A DNA stretch of 64,000 nucleotides from Metarhizium brunneum (taxonomy: Eukaryota; Ascomycota; Sordariomycetes; Hypocreales; Clavicipitaceae). The stretch covers positions 1 to 64,000 of the forward strand of contig NC_089428.1 in assembly GCF_013426205.1 (NCBI RefSeq), given 5' to 3'. A model generated the notes under the pieces. The model saw only the letters and a list, made by a program, of their open reading frames with translations. It was not told the DNA's origin and did no database searches. A program made the position numbers and the translations under genes. Positions 49,579 to 61,194 of this stretch are shown one piece after another (positions within the stretch are counted from its first letter, which is position 1; every line of letters begins with the position of its first letter).

Positions 49579-51879
49579 TATTACGACCCAGTTATATATA
49601 GGAAGCAGGCTACAGGTTAGGCCGGCTATATAAGCCACAAGGCAGTATAAGCAGGGCGGATAACAAATTAATAATTAAAGTAATTATTATATTTAAATCG
49701 CAGAAAAAACCGTAATTTATATAAGCAAGATCACGGTTATAATAATAATCCAGAGAGAAATATTATAATAAGAGAAGTAATTTATTATAATATATAAAAA
49801 CCTTTAATTTCGCTTTATAAATAAACTTTAGCTTCTTAGCTTTTAATATAAATTATTATATTAAATAAGCTTTACTTATAATTTTTTAACTTTAATTACT
49901 TAATTATAATTTATAACCTATTACTAATATAATAACTAATTACTTAGATTAATTACCTTAATTATTTTACTAATATAAACTATAACTAGTTTATTTCTTA
50001 AGAACCATAGCTATTATACATTAAAAGCTCTTATTTAAATAACTATTATATTACTCTAAGTAATATCTAATAATTATTAAAATAGTACTTATAATATCTA
50101 CCTTATCTAAAGTAATTATATTACTAATACCTTAGAAACCTTAAAGCCTTAAACCCTAGAACCTTATAACTAAACTTATATAATTATACTAATAGGTTAA
50201 GTAACTTAGCCTTAAACGCTAAATACTTATATTAAAATAAAAAAACTTAAGAGAGATTACTAAGCCTAGAGTATTAGAACCTTATAATAATAACCTAAAA
50301 ATACTTTAAGAATTCTTAACCTAGCTTAAAGTATATTATTAATTCTACTTAAATAAGTTAATTAATATATAAGTAAAAGTATTATATATTAAAAGATATA
50401 TAATAAGTATTATACTTATATAATTTAAACTAATTATATAAAACTATTTTATTAATATAAAAAATAATTAAAAAAATAAAATAAAAGAAATATTTATTAA
50501 TTATAAGAAATTTAAAAAAGTAATTAAAAAAATATTTAGATTAATTAATAAAGTAAGAATTATAATTATTTATATAAATTAACTTAAATAAAAAGAATTT
50601 ATATTAGATTATATAGTATATTTTAAATAAATTACTTTAGTACTAGACTAAGAAAATAAGCTACTTATATTAGCTTTCTTTAAAAAACTAAAAAAAAAAA
50701 TTAAGAATAAACTATATAAAGAAAATATATTAAATAACTTCTTAAATTATATAATAATAGTAATTTAAATTAATAATAAATAATATTAGTAATATATATA
50801 AAAGTAATAAGAAAAAAAACCTAAAACCTTATAAGAAAAAGAAAATAATAGGTAAACTAAAAAAAAAGGTAAAAAGAACTTATTACTTATAATTATACTT
50901 TTAACCCTAGATAAATAAAGCTTAATATTATTAAAAAGAATAAGAGGAAAAAAAAAAATATTATAATTATAAAAAACTAAGATATTTTATTAATAAATAT
51001 AAGAAATCTAAAAAAAAATAAAAGCTAGTACTAAAAGAAAATAAGAAACAGCTTAATATTATTAACTAATAAAAAAATAAAGTTATTAAACTAGAGGTAA
51101 AATATAAAAACCTTAATTAAACCTTTTACTATAATAATAATTATTATATTTATATAAGTAATAAATAAGAAAAAGAATAATTTCTAAAAAAACTAAAAAA
51201 ACTAAGGAAAAAAATTATAAACTTTATAGGAAATAAGCTATAAATAGCTAAATAACTAGTATAAAAAAAACTAAATAAATAATTAATAAAAAAGAAAACT
51301 TTTATAATAATAAGATAAAAAGAACTTTATAAACTAAAGTTACTAGAATATTTAAATAAAGACTTATACTAAAAAATCCTTAATTAGGTGTAATAATAAG
51401 TAAAAGTAAGGAAAATTTAAAGGAAATAATAATATAAAAAGAAGTAAAATATATAAATTTTTACCCCCCTTAATAAACTAAAAAATAAAGTAAAAAAAAT
51501 AAGTATTAATAATAATAATATAATTCTAAATACTTTAAAAGTATCTAAAAATAAATAAAGTAAAAAAGAAATACTAATAAAGCTAATAGCTATATAAAAA
51601 TAAGCTATATAATAATATTTTCTTATACTAATAAGAAAATATTTTATAATTTTTATTATTATAATAAATACTATTATAATATTAAAAAACCTAATATTAT
51701 AATACCTAAAAAAAGAAAAAAGAAATAACCTTAAACTCTTATTAAAATATAAAAACTATATATAATTAATATAAGTATTATATATATTTATAATATACTA
51801 GGTATATTTTATAATTAAGATATAACTAGATATATTTTTAATTAAAATAAAAAAATATTTAATTAAAGTATTATACTTT
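49579..51879 (+). mobile_element. Partial RIP-mutated gypsy element, interrupted
   Basis: It starts with an LTR (about 49579-50018, TATTACGACCC...GCTATTATA), then follows the gag region of the full-length RIP copy in parallel. It stops at ...TTATACTTT, equivalent to 39864 of that copy, where the LTR of the next element begins. The outer ends of its LTR match the family, but the middle of the LTR (about 49680-49800) is different sequence. It therefore belongs to a related subfamily with another U3 region. Confidence 0.8.
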
Positions 51880-54800
51880 TATAACGGCTAAGGTTCCTAA
51901 GGGATAAACTAATTATAGTTTATATTAGCAAAGCTATTAAGGCAGTTAATCTAAGTAGTTAGGTATTATATTAGTAATAGGTTATAAACTATAACTAAGT
52001 AATCAGAGTTAAAGAGTTATAAGTAAAGCTTATTTAATATAATAATTATTATTAAAAGCTAAGAAGTTAAAGTTTATTTATAAAGTAAAATTAAGGGTCC
52101 TTATATACTATAATTACTAGTTATTATAAAGGTAAGTATTCTTAATACTTACTTTTAAATACTAGTAAGTATTATATATACTTACTTATAATAATTAAGT
52201 ATTTTTCTTATTAGTCTTATTATACTAACTAATATTTTATAGCCTATTATACTTATACCGCCTAGTAGCTTTATATAGCTGGCTTAACCTATAGCTTATA
52301 TACTAGGTTATAATATAATATCCCCTTTTTTATAGTTTTATTTTTAAGATCTAGGCCTTATTTTATAAGTAGTTTCTTTACTTTTTTCTTTTTATTAATA
52401 AGTTCCTTTTTCTTTTTATCCTTTATAATATCCTTTTAATACTATATTTAGTTATATTATTATTTTTTATACCTAAAAGTAAAAAGATCCCTTATTAAAG
52501 GCTCCTTTTACCTTATAAAATAATTACTTAACTAATTCTATTAAATTATTTAATTATAATATTATATTATATTCCTTTTATTTTACTTATAGTTTTTATT
52601 ATAAGATAATTAAGTATTCCTTTAAGTATAAGAAATATATATAGTAAGGGTATTTTTATAATACTTCTAGTATTATAATTAACTTATATAAGTGTCTTTT
52701 TTATATATTATTATTTTTTATTAATAAGTATTTTTATAATTAATTATATTATTTTTAAATTAAAATATTTAAATTAAGAGGAAAAAAAAGTAAAAAAGTA
52801 AATACTTAAAGCTTAAGCTAAGTTAAATAAAGTGCTGGCTTATTTAGTATAATTATGCTATTAAAAGTAGTAATTAATTACTAAGAGTTAATAAATAACT
52901 TACTTAGGTTTATAATTATTAAATAAGTTAAAGGAGAAGAAGTATTATAAATTTAAGGCTATTATTAATATATAATTTTTAGGCGCTATTAATATATTAA
53001 ATTAAAATATTATGTTTAGGGATATCTTATTAAATACTATTAGTAATATTATTATAATAAGTACTAGTAATTTTTTAGGTGCTTTATAGGTTCTTATATA
53101 TTTTTCTTATCTTTATAGCTTTTTTATTTAATAAGATATTAATATATTTTATTTCTTATTCTTATATTTAAGATCTATTTTACTTTATATTTTATTTTAT
53201 TTATAACTTTAATATTTTCTTTTATTAGTATATTACTTAATACCTTTTTAAGAAGTAAAATATATACTATAAGATAATTTCTTATAGTTTTTAATAATAA
53301 AAGTTTATAGTTATTTATTAATATTTATTTTTTAATAATAAATAGTCCTAATTTTTTATAATCTAATTTATTACTTAATTATATTATTTTAATATTTTAT
53401 TAGAGTAAATAAACTATATTTTTCTCCTTAAAAATTAATCCCTTTAATCTTTTATAATTATAATATTATATTATTTTATTTTATATAAATTCTAATTTAT
53501 ATTATATTTTTTTATATAATTTCTTTAGTTTATTTACTTATAATATTACTTATTTTACTTATAGTTTTTTATATTATATTTAAAATACTTTAAGATTAAA
53601 TCTATAATTAATATAAGCTAGTATTTACTTTATTAATTCTAATATTAAGCTATTATAAGCTAATTATACTATAAGTAACTATTTAACCTAATTATCTTAT
53701 TAATAATTAATATAATATTATAAATATTATTTAAGCGTTTGGTTTAATCTTTTTATTTATTTATCTATTTATAGATAATATATAATACTTAACTTATGAT
53801 TTATTTTAAGTTATATTATAAGTACTTATTAAAACTTAGAGGTAAAAGTACTTCTTTTATTTAATATAATTTCTTTTAGTAATTTATAATTACTTATTAT
53901 TATTTATAAGAATATATATATAAGTTTTTTTATATTACTTACTTTTTTATATAATAAAAAGTATTTATACTTTATAAGTTTATTTATAACTATAAATATA
54001 TTATTATATTTTATATTAGTTATTAGTTCTTTTAATATTAGTAGCTTTATAATATAATTAAAAGCTATTAATTCCTATAGTCGTATTAGTACTAGTAATA
54101 ATTATAATTTTTTATATAGCTTATATTATAAAGCCTTACTTTTTTTATATTATATGTATTTATTAATAACTTTTTTAATTATTTTTTTAATTTCTAAGAA
54201 ATCGTATTATTATTATATTTTATTTAGTATTTTATAGATTTCTTAATATTTATAAACTAAGTATTTATATATTTTTTTAATATATTCTTCTTATAATTCT
54301 AGTAATATTTAGATTTTCTTTTTATATATTAATACTCCTTTTAAGTAATATATATATCTTATTAATATATCCCTAATATATTATATATTATTTATTATTT
54401 ATTAGTATATTTTACTATATATTAGGTTTTCCTTTTATACTTTTAATATAATATTTAATTATTTTTATTAAAAATTATTATTTTTATTAATTTTAAGAAG
54501 TTATCTTATTATTATAAGTACTTTTATATTATAATTACTTCTTTAACTTAAAGTATTTACTTATTTATTTTTAGATCCCTTTTAATAAATAATTTTATAA
54601 TTAAATTCTAAAAAATATTTAGCTTATTAAATTTATTATTTATTTAATTATTATATTATTATAAAATAAGAGATATTTTTATAATTAATATATACTTTAA
54701 TCTTATATTTACTTTCTATAAAATAATATCTAAATTCCTTAAAAGTATTAATAATTACTAAGAATTTTTTATTATAAATAAGATAATTAAGTTTTACTTT

Positions 54801-56263
54801 ATAAAGTTTTTTTAAGTAAAATATAATAAAGTATAATTTTTTATTATTATCTCTTTATTTAACTTATACTCTTAAAGTAAAATCTAATAAATTAATTTTT
54901 AATTTTATTTCCTTTTTTAAGTTAAAAGTTCTTAAAATAAGTTTAAATATAATAAGTTCTTTAATTTTATTAAAGGTATATTACGCCTTATTATTTTAAT
55001 TCTATTACTTATTCTTTTTAGTAAGTTTATTTAAAGGTATTATAATTTTATTATAGCTCTTAATAAATTTTTTATAATAGTTTATAAAGCCCTTAAAGCT
55101 TTATATATCCTTAATATTCTTTAATATTAGCTAATTCCTTATTACCTTTACTTTAGATTTTTTTATTTATATCTTATTTAATTATATTATATATCCTAAA
55201 AAGTCTACTTCTTATATATAGAATTTACTTTTTACTAATTTTACTAATAACTTTACGTTTTATAGCGCTTATAATACTTTATATATATATTCTTTATAGT
55301 TTTTTAGGGTTTTTAAGAAAATTAATATATTATTTAAATATATTATTATAAAATTATTTAAATATTTTTATAATATATTATTAATTATTTATTAAAATAT
55401 TATTAATATATTAATAAGCTTAAATAATATTACTAAGTATTTAAATAATTTAAACTTTATTCTAAAAGCTATCTTTTATTTATAGCTTTTTTTTATTTAA
55501 ATTAAATTATATACTCCCTTTAGGTTTAAAGTAATAAACTAATTTATTTTATATAATTAGTTTTATAGTTTTAATATTAATAGTAATAATATTTAATCCT
55601 TTATAATAATCACGTTTAATTACTAATAATCTACTATTAATTATAGTTTCTTATTTTTCTTTAAAATAAATATAACTAGGTATTTAGCTTCTAATATAAA
55701 TACTTTAATATAACCTTTTACTAATATCTTATTAATATACTTTTATAGTATTTTAAGTTCTTTTATATTTAAGTTATAAATCTTATAAAATATTATTAAC
55801 TTTTTATTTATTAATTTAATTTAATAATCTTATTAATTATATTTTAATAATCTGGTTTTTAGTTTTTTTATAAATAATTTTTTATATTTTTAGTATTTCT
55901 TAGAGATATTTTTAAGTTTTTCTTCTTTTATTATTAGGCTTTTATTATTTTTATTATTTTTATTCCTTTTTTCTCTTTTAAGTTTCTTATTTATATTTAT
56001 AAGGTCTTTTCTTAAGGTAGTAATAACCTTTTAGATTTTAGCTTTTATTTTCTTATTACTTATTATTATTTATATCCTAGTTTATAGCGCTATTAAGGTT
56101 ATTATAATAAATCTAATTATTTTAATTATTTTTTTACTGCTTATTTATTATTATTAGTCCTTAAATAACTTACTTAAAGGTTTTTTTTCTTTAAAACTTT
56201 ATTTATAAGCTAAGTTATAATAAAATTTTATTTTTTCTTCTAAATTTTATTGATTTTATTAGC
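51880..56263 (-). mobile_element. Partial RIP-mutated gypsy element, reverse orientation
   Basis: It has a 436-base LTR (51880-52315, TATAACGG...ATAATA), then internal sequence running parallel to 56700-60646 of the intact element with RIP changes. It therefore includes the antisense-gene region and most of pol on the minus strand. It is cut at TTAGC (56263) by the LTR of the intact element. Its remainder should lie beyond the right end of the window. Confidence 0.88.
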
Positions 56264-56699
56264 TGTAACGGCTAAGGTTCCCAAGGGATAAACTAGTCGT
56301 AGTTTATGTTGGCAGAGCCACTAGGGCAGTCAATCTGAGCAGTTGGGTGTTACGTTGGTAATAGGTCGTAGACCGTAACCAAGTGATCAGAGTCAAAGAG
56401 TTGTAAGCGAGGCTTATTCAATGTAATGATCTGTGTTGAAAGCTAAGGAGCTAGAGGCTATCTATGAAGCGAATTTGGGGGTCCCTATATACTACGGTTG
56501 CTAGTTATCGCGGAGGTGAGCATCCTCGATGCTCACTTCCAAACACTGGTGAGCGTTGTGCATGCTCACTTATAATAACTGAGCGTCCTTCCCATTGGTC
56601 CTGTCGTGCCGACCAATGTTCCGTGGCCCGTCATGCCTGTGCCGCCCGGCGGCTCCATGCAGCCGGCCCAACCTGCAGCCTACGTGCTGGGTCGTAACA
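56264..56699 (-). repeat. 3' LTR of intact gypsy element
   Basis: 436 bases, TGTAACGG...CGTAACA on the plus strand (TG...CA ends on either strand). It contains TATATA at 56486-56491, a candidate promoter TATA box, and two 21-base palindromic motifs at 56516-56536 (9-bp arms) and 56549-56569 (6-bp arms GTGAGC/GCTCAC). Confidence 0.93.
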
Positions 56700-56704
56700 C
56701 GATG

Positions 56705-56715
56705 TCCCCTCTCCC
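56705..56715 (-). promoter_or_regulatory. Polypurine tract of gypsy element
   Basis: On the minus strand GGGAGAGGGGA lies five bases upstream of the LTR end. This is where plus-strand DNA synthesis of an LTR retrotransposon is primed. Confidence 0.7.
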
Positions 56716-56827
56716 ATGGTCTTGTCCTCAAGACCTAGGCCTTGTTTCATAAGTAGTTCCTCTGCCCTTTTCTTTTCGTTGGTAAGTTCCTCTTTCTTTT
56801 CATCCTTTGTGATGTCCTTCTGACGCC

Positions 56828-57473
56828 ATGTCCAGTCGTACCGTCGTTCCTCGTACCCGAAAGCGAAAAGATCCCTCGTTGAAGGCTCCTTCTACCTTAC
56901 GGAACGATCGCTTGGCTGATTCCATTGAATCGTTTGGTTACGACGTCATGCCGTGTTCCTTTTGTTCCGCCCGTGGTCTTCGTTGCAAGATGATTGAGCG
57001 TTCCTCCAAGTGCGGGGAATGCGTGCGGCGGGGGCGTTCCTGTGATGCTTCTGGTGTCGCGATTAGCTCGCGTAGGTGTCCTTTTTGTGTGTCACTGTTT
57101 TTTGCTAATGAGTGTCCTTGTAGTTGGTCGCATTATTTCCGAATCGAAACGTTTGGATCAGGAGGAAGAGAGAGCGGAAGAGCAAATGCTCAAGGCTCAG
57201 GCTGAGTTGAATGAAGCGCTGGCCCGTCTAGCGCGACTGCGCCGCCAAAAGCGGCAGTTGGTTACCAAGGGTCAACAAATGACTCGCTTGGGTCTGCAAT
57301 CGCTGGATGAGTTGGAGGAGGAGGAGCGTCGCGAATCCGAGGCTGTTATCGATGCGCAATCTCTAGGCGCTATTGACGTGTTGGATTGGAACGCTGTGTT
57401 TGGGGATGCCTTGTTGAATGCTGCTGGTGATACTGCCGTAATAGGTGCTGGCAATTCTTCAGGTGCTCCGTAG
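56828..57473 (+). CDS. Antisense accessory protein of the gypsy element: Zn2Cys6-like motif plus coiled coil
   Basis: Exon 1 (56828-57071) and exon 2 (57124-57473) flank a 52-base intron (GTAGGT...TAG with branch-like GCTAATG), giving 197 residues. A basic N-terminus (PRTRKRKD) precedes six Cys at 43, 46, 53, 62, 65 and 72. Their spacing is C-x2-C-x6-C-x8-C-x2-C-x6-C, the pattern of fungal Zn2Cys6 DNA-binding domains. After the intron a highly charged heptad-rich helix follows (EEERAEEQMLKAQAELNEAL, LARLRRQKRQL, then LDELEEEERRESEA), likely a coiled coil. The tail is hydrophobic and acidic. The gene faces pol and its last 104 bases overlap pol's last 104 on the other strand. Its start is 129 bases from the LTR, which may act as an antisense promoter. 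Similar reading frames are commonly annotated as hypothetical proteins in fungal genomes, as I recall. The function is unknown. Confidence 0.75.
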
Positions 57474-60400
57474 GTTCCCATGTGTTTTCCTCGTCTCCAT
57501 AGCTTTTCCATTTAATGAGATATTGGCGTGTTTTGTTTCTTGTCCTCATGTCTAAGATCCGTTCTACTTCATATTCCGTTTCGTTCATGACTTCGATGTC
57601 TTCTTCTGCTGGTGCATTGTTTGGTGCTTTCTCAAGAAGTGAAATGTGTACTATAGGATGATTCCTCATAGTCTTTGGTAATGAAAGTTCGTAGTTGTTT
57701 GTCGATATTCTTTTCTTGATAGCGAATGGTCCTAATTTTTTGTAGTCCAATTTGTCGCTTGGTCGCGTTGTTTTGATGTTTCGTCGGAGTAGGTAGACCA
57801 TGTCTCCCTCCCCAAAGATTGGTCCCTTCGATCTTTTACGATTATGGTATTGTGCCATTCTGTTTCGTACGAATTCCAATTCGTGTCGCATTTCTTCGTG
57901 CAATCTCTTCAGTTCATCTGCTTGCAGCATCGCTCGTTCTGCTTGCGGTCCTTCGCGCTGTGTTCGAAATACTTCGGGATTAAATCCGTAATTGGCGTAG
58001 GCTGGTGTTTGCTTTGTCGATTCTGATATCGAGCTATTGTAAGCCAATTGCGCTGTAGGTAACCATTTAACCCAATCGTCCTGTTGATGATTGATGTAAC
58101 ATCGTAGATACTGTTCAAGCGTCTGGTTCAATCTTTCCGTCTGTCCATCTGTCTGTGGATGGTATGCGGTGCTTAACTTGTGATTCGTTCCAAGTTGTGC
58201 CATAAGTGCTTGCCAAAACTTAGAAGTAAATGTACTTCCTCTGTCCGATATGATTTCTTCTGGCAGTCCATGGTTACTTGCTATTGTTCGTAAGAACACA
58301 TATGCAAGTTCTTCTGCATTGCTTGCTTCTCTGTACGGTAAAAAGTATCCGTATTTTGTGAGTCTATCCGTGACCACGAATATGCTGTCATATTCCACGT
58401 TGGTCATTGGTTCTTTTGACATTGGTAGCTTCGTAATATGATCGAAAGCTATCGATTCCCATGGTCGTGTTGGTACTGGTAATGGTTGCAGTTCTCCGTA
58501 TGGCTTATGTCGTGAAGCCTTACTTTTTCCGCATTGTATGCATTCGTTGACAACCTTTTCGACCATTTTCTTGATTCCTGAGAAATCGTATTGTCGTCGT
58601 ATCTTATCCAGTGTCTTGCGGATTCCTTGATGTCCGTAGACTGGATGTTCATGCATTTCTTTGATGCATTCTTCTTGTAATTCTGGTGGTATCCAGATTT
58701 TCTCTCCATACATTGGTACTCCTCCTGGGTGGCATGTGCATCCCGTCGGTACGTCCCCAATGTGTTGTATATTGTCTGTTGCCCATTGGTGTATTTTGCC
58801 GTATACTGGGTCTTCTTTCTGTACTTTCAATATGGCATTCAGTTGTTTCTGCTGGAAATTGCCATTTTTATTGATCTCAAGGAGTGGTCCTGTTGCTGTA
58901 GGTACTCCTGTATCGTAGTCGCTTCTTCGACTTAGAGCGTCTGCTCGTCCGTTCTCGGATCCTTTTCGATGGATGATTTCGTAGTCGAATTCTGAAAGAT
59001 ATTCGGCCCATCGAATTTGTCGTCCATTCAATTGTTGCGTCGTCGCAAAATGAGAGATGTTCTTATGATCGGTATACACCTTAACTTTGTGTTTGCTTCC
59101 CATGAGATAGTGTCTAAATTCCTTGAAAGCATTGATGATTGCTAGGAATTCTTTGTCGTAGATGGGGTAGTTGAGTTCTGCTCCATGAAGTTTCTTCGAG
59201 TAGAACGCAATAGGGTGTAGTTTTCCGTCATCGTCTCTTTGTCCAACTTGTGCTCCTAGAGCAAAGTCTGATGAGTCGGTTTCTAGTTCCGTTTCTTTTT
59301 CTGGGTCGAAGGTTCTCAAAACAGGTTCGGATGTGATGAGTTCTTTGATCTTGTCAAAGGCACATTGCGCCTCATCGTTCCAATTCCACTGCTTATCCTT
59401 CTTGGTGAGTTCATCCAAGGGTGCTGCGATTTCGCCGTAGCTCTTGATGAATCTCCTGTAATAGTTCGCAAAGCCTCTAAAGCTTTGTATGTCCTTGACA
59501 TTCTTCGGTGTTGGCCAGTTCCTTACTGCCTCAATCTTTGTCTTTTCCATTCGTATCTCGTTTGGTCGTATCGTGTGTCCTAGGAAGTCTACTTCCTGGG
59601 TATGGAATTTGCTTTTTGCTGGTTCCACTAGTAACTTCGCGTCTTGTAGCGCTTGTAGTACCTTGTGTACATGTCTTTTGTGGTCTTCCAGGGTTTTTGA
59701 GAAGATCAGTATATCGTCCAGATACACTACCACAAAATTGTCCAAATATTTTCGTAGTACGCTGTTGATCATTCGTTGGAATGTCGCTGGTGCGTTGGTA
59801 AGCCCGAATGGCATTACCAGGTATTCGAATAGTCCGAACTTCGTTCTAAAGGCTGTCTTCCATTCATGGCCTTTCTTTATTCGAATCAAATTGTATGCTC
59901 CCTTCAGGTCCAAAGCGGTGAACCAATTCATTCCGTGCAATCGGTCCCGTAGTTCCGATATTAGTGGCAACGGTGTTCGATCCTTCATGGTAATCGCGTT
60001 CAATCGCCGATAGTCCACTACTAACCGCAGTTTCCCGTTTTTCTTTGGAACAAACATAACTGGGTATCCAGCTTCTGATGTGGATGCTCTGATGTAGCCT
60101 TTCGCTAACATCTCGTCGATGTACTCCCGTAGTGTTTCGAGTTCTCTTGCGTTTAAGTTGTAAATCTTATGGAATGTTGTCGACTTTCCGTCTATCAATT
60201 CAATCTGATGATCCCATTGGCTGTGTTCTGGTAATCCGGTTTCTAATTCTTCTGCGAATAATTTTTCGTATTTCCGGTATTCCTTAGGGATATTCTTGAG
60301 TCTTTCTTCTTTCGTTATTGGGCTTTTGTCGTCTTTATCGTTCTCGTTCCTCTTTTCTCCTTCGAGTTTCTTGTTTGTGTTCGCGAGGTCTTTCCTTAAG

Positions 60401-61194
60401 GTGGCAATAACCTTTCGGATCTTGGCTTTTGTCTTCTTGTTGCTTATTGTTGTTCGTATCCCGGTTTGTAGCGCCGTCGAGGTCGTTACGGTGGATCCAA
60501 TTGTTTTGACTGCTTTTCTGCCGCTTGTTTGTTGTCGTTGGTCCTTGGATAACTTGCTTGAAGGTTCTTTTTCTTCAGAACTCTGTTCATGAGCTAAGTT
60601 ATGACGAAATTTCGTTCTTTCTTCCGAATTCTGCTGATTCTGTTGGCCTGAAGTCTCGTTCCACTTCAGTTGGCCTGTCCTCCAGTTGATCAGTGGGTTA
60701 CTCTCCCATAACCATGGGTACCCTAACACTAGGTCGTGTTCCGATACGTCCATAACATCGAGTTGAATCACTTCTGAATGACTTTGAATCTGTACTTCGA
60801 GATGATCAGTCTCTTGGTTAATGATTCCGTCATTATAGGCAAAAAGTTTTCCTTCGATATCAGTTAACTCGTATGGTGCCTCTTTGTGTTTCCACGGTAG
60901 TTGGTAACGATTCACAACTCTGGGTGAGATATAGTTGCCCATCGCGCCACTGTCCACAAGTATGCGAACGCGATGTCCCATGACTTCGGCGTCTAATACC
61001 ATTTTGTCGCTTCGTCCGTTCTGGGTTGCGTTGAGGGTCATTAGCGTCTTTCTTTTCATGCCAGCCTGTAGCCCTTTTACAGATGGCGTGCCTCGTTTTT
61101 TGAGTTTTCCGGAATAGATTCTTCTGCGATTTGTCGTTTCATTTCTTGGTACCATTCTGTAGGTCCAGTTCCGTTTTGCGGGTGCTTGAAGCAA
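57370..61194 (-). CDS. pol: Gypsy Pol polyprotein (protease-RT-RNase H-integrase-chromodomain)
   Basis: The open frame has 1274 codons with no upstream ATG; the first codon given is TTG. Translation most likely enters by -1 frameshift from gag at the slippery site, near residue 32. Counted from 61194: protease DSG at 81-83; reverse transcriptase about 340-555 with YLDD at 491-494; RNase H about 635-755 (ETDSSDFALG, TDHKNI, GRADALSR). Integrase has an HHCC zinc site (H850/H855 region, C885/C888) and the catalytic triad D918, D984, E1020. A chromodomain lies at about 1207-1257 (EYEVERILDMR, YLIKWKSYGDEENTWEP). The chromodomain marks it as a chromovirus, which targets heterochromatin; that fits its insertion in dead repeats. 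All catalytic residues are present, so it may be active. Confidence 0.95.
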   Translation of the reverse strand: MLQAPAKRNWTYRMVPRNETTNRRRIYSGKLKKRGTPSVKGLQAGMKRKTLMTLNATQNGRSDKMVLDAEVMGHRVRILVDSGAMGNYISPRVVNRYQLPWKHKEAPYELTDIEGKLFAYNDGIINQETDHLEVQIQSHSEVIQLDVMDVSEHDLVLGYPWLWESNPLINWRTGQLKWNETSGQQNQQNSEERTKFRHNLAHEQSSEEKEPSSKLSKDQRQQTSGRKAVKTIGSTVTTSTALQTGIRTTISNKKTKAKIRKVIATLRKDLANTNKKLEGEKRNENDKDDKSPITKEERLKNIPKEYRKYEKLFAEELETGLPEHSQWDHQIELIDGKSTTFHKIYNLNARELETLREYIDEMLAKGYIRASTSEAGYPVMFVPKKNGKLRLVVDYRRLNAITMKDRTPLPLISELRDRLHGMNWFTALDLKGAYNLIRIKKGHEWKTAFRTKFGLFEYLVMPFGLTNAPATFQRMINSVLRKYLDNFVVVYLDDILIFSKTLEDHKRHVHKVLQALQDAKLLVEPAKSKFHTQEVDFLGHTIRPNEIRMEKTKIEAVRNWPTPKNVKDIQSFRGFANYYRRFIKSYGEIAAPLDELTKKDKQWNWNDEAQCAFDKIKELITSEPVLRTFDPEKETELETDSSDFALGAQVGQRDDDGKLHPIAFYSKKLHGAELNYPIYDKEFLAIINAFKEFRHYLMGSKHKVKVYTDHKNISHFATTQQLNGRQIRWAEYLSEFDYEIIHRKGSENGRADALSRRSDYDTGVPTATGPLLEINKNGNFQQKQLNAILKVQKEDPVYGKIHQWATDNIQHIGDVPTGCTCHPGGVPMYGEKIWIPPELQEECIKEMHEHPVYGHQGIRKTLDKIRRQYDFSGIKKMVEKVVNECIQCGKSKASRHKPYGELQPLPVPTRPWESIAFDHITKLPMSKEPMTNVEYDSIFVVTDRLTKYGYFLPYREASNAEELAYVFLRTIASNHGLPEEIISDRGSTFTSKFWQALMAQLGTNHKLSTAYHPQTDGQTERLNQTLEQYLRCYINHQQDDWVKWLPTAQLAYNSSISESTKQTPAYANYGFNPEVFRTQREGPQAERAMLQADELKRLHEEMRHELEFVRNRMAQYHNRKRSKGPIFGEGDMVYLLRRNIKTTRPSDKLDYKKLGPFAIKKRISTNNYELSLPKTMRNHPIVHISLLEKAPNNAPAEEDIEVMNETEYEVERILDMRTRNKTRQYLIKWKSYGDEENTWEPTEHLKNCQHLLRQYHQQHSTRHPQTQRSNPTRQ

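Noticed and set aside
28945..56263. Possible mitochondrial insertion or centromere because of extreme A/T content
   Set aside because: Large parts align with a nuclear gypsy element through C-to-T and G-to-A changes and one copy has exact target duplications, so RIP explains the composition. The position close to the telomere also argues against a centromere.
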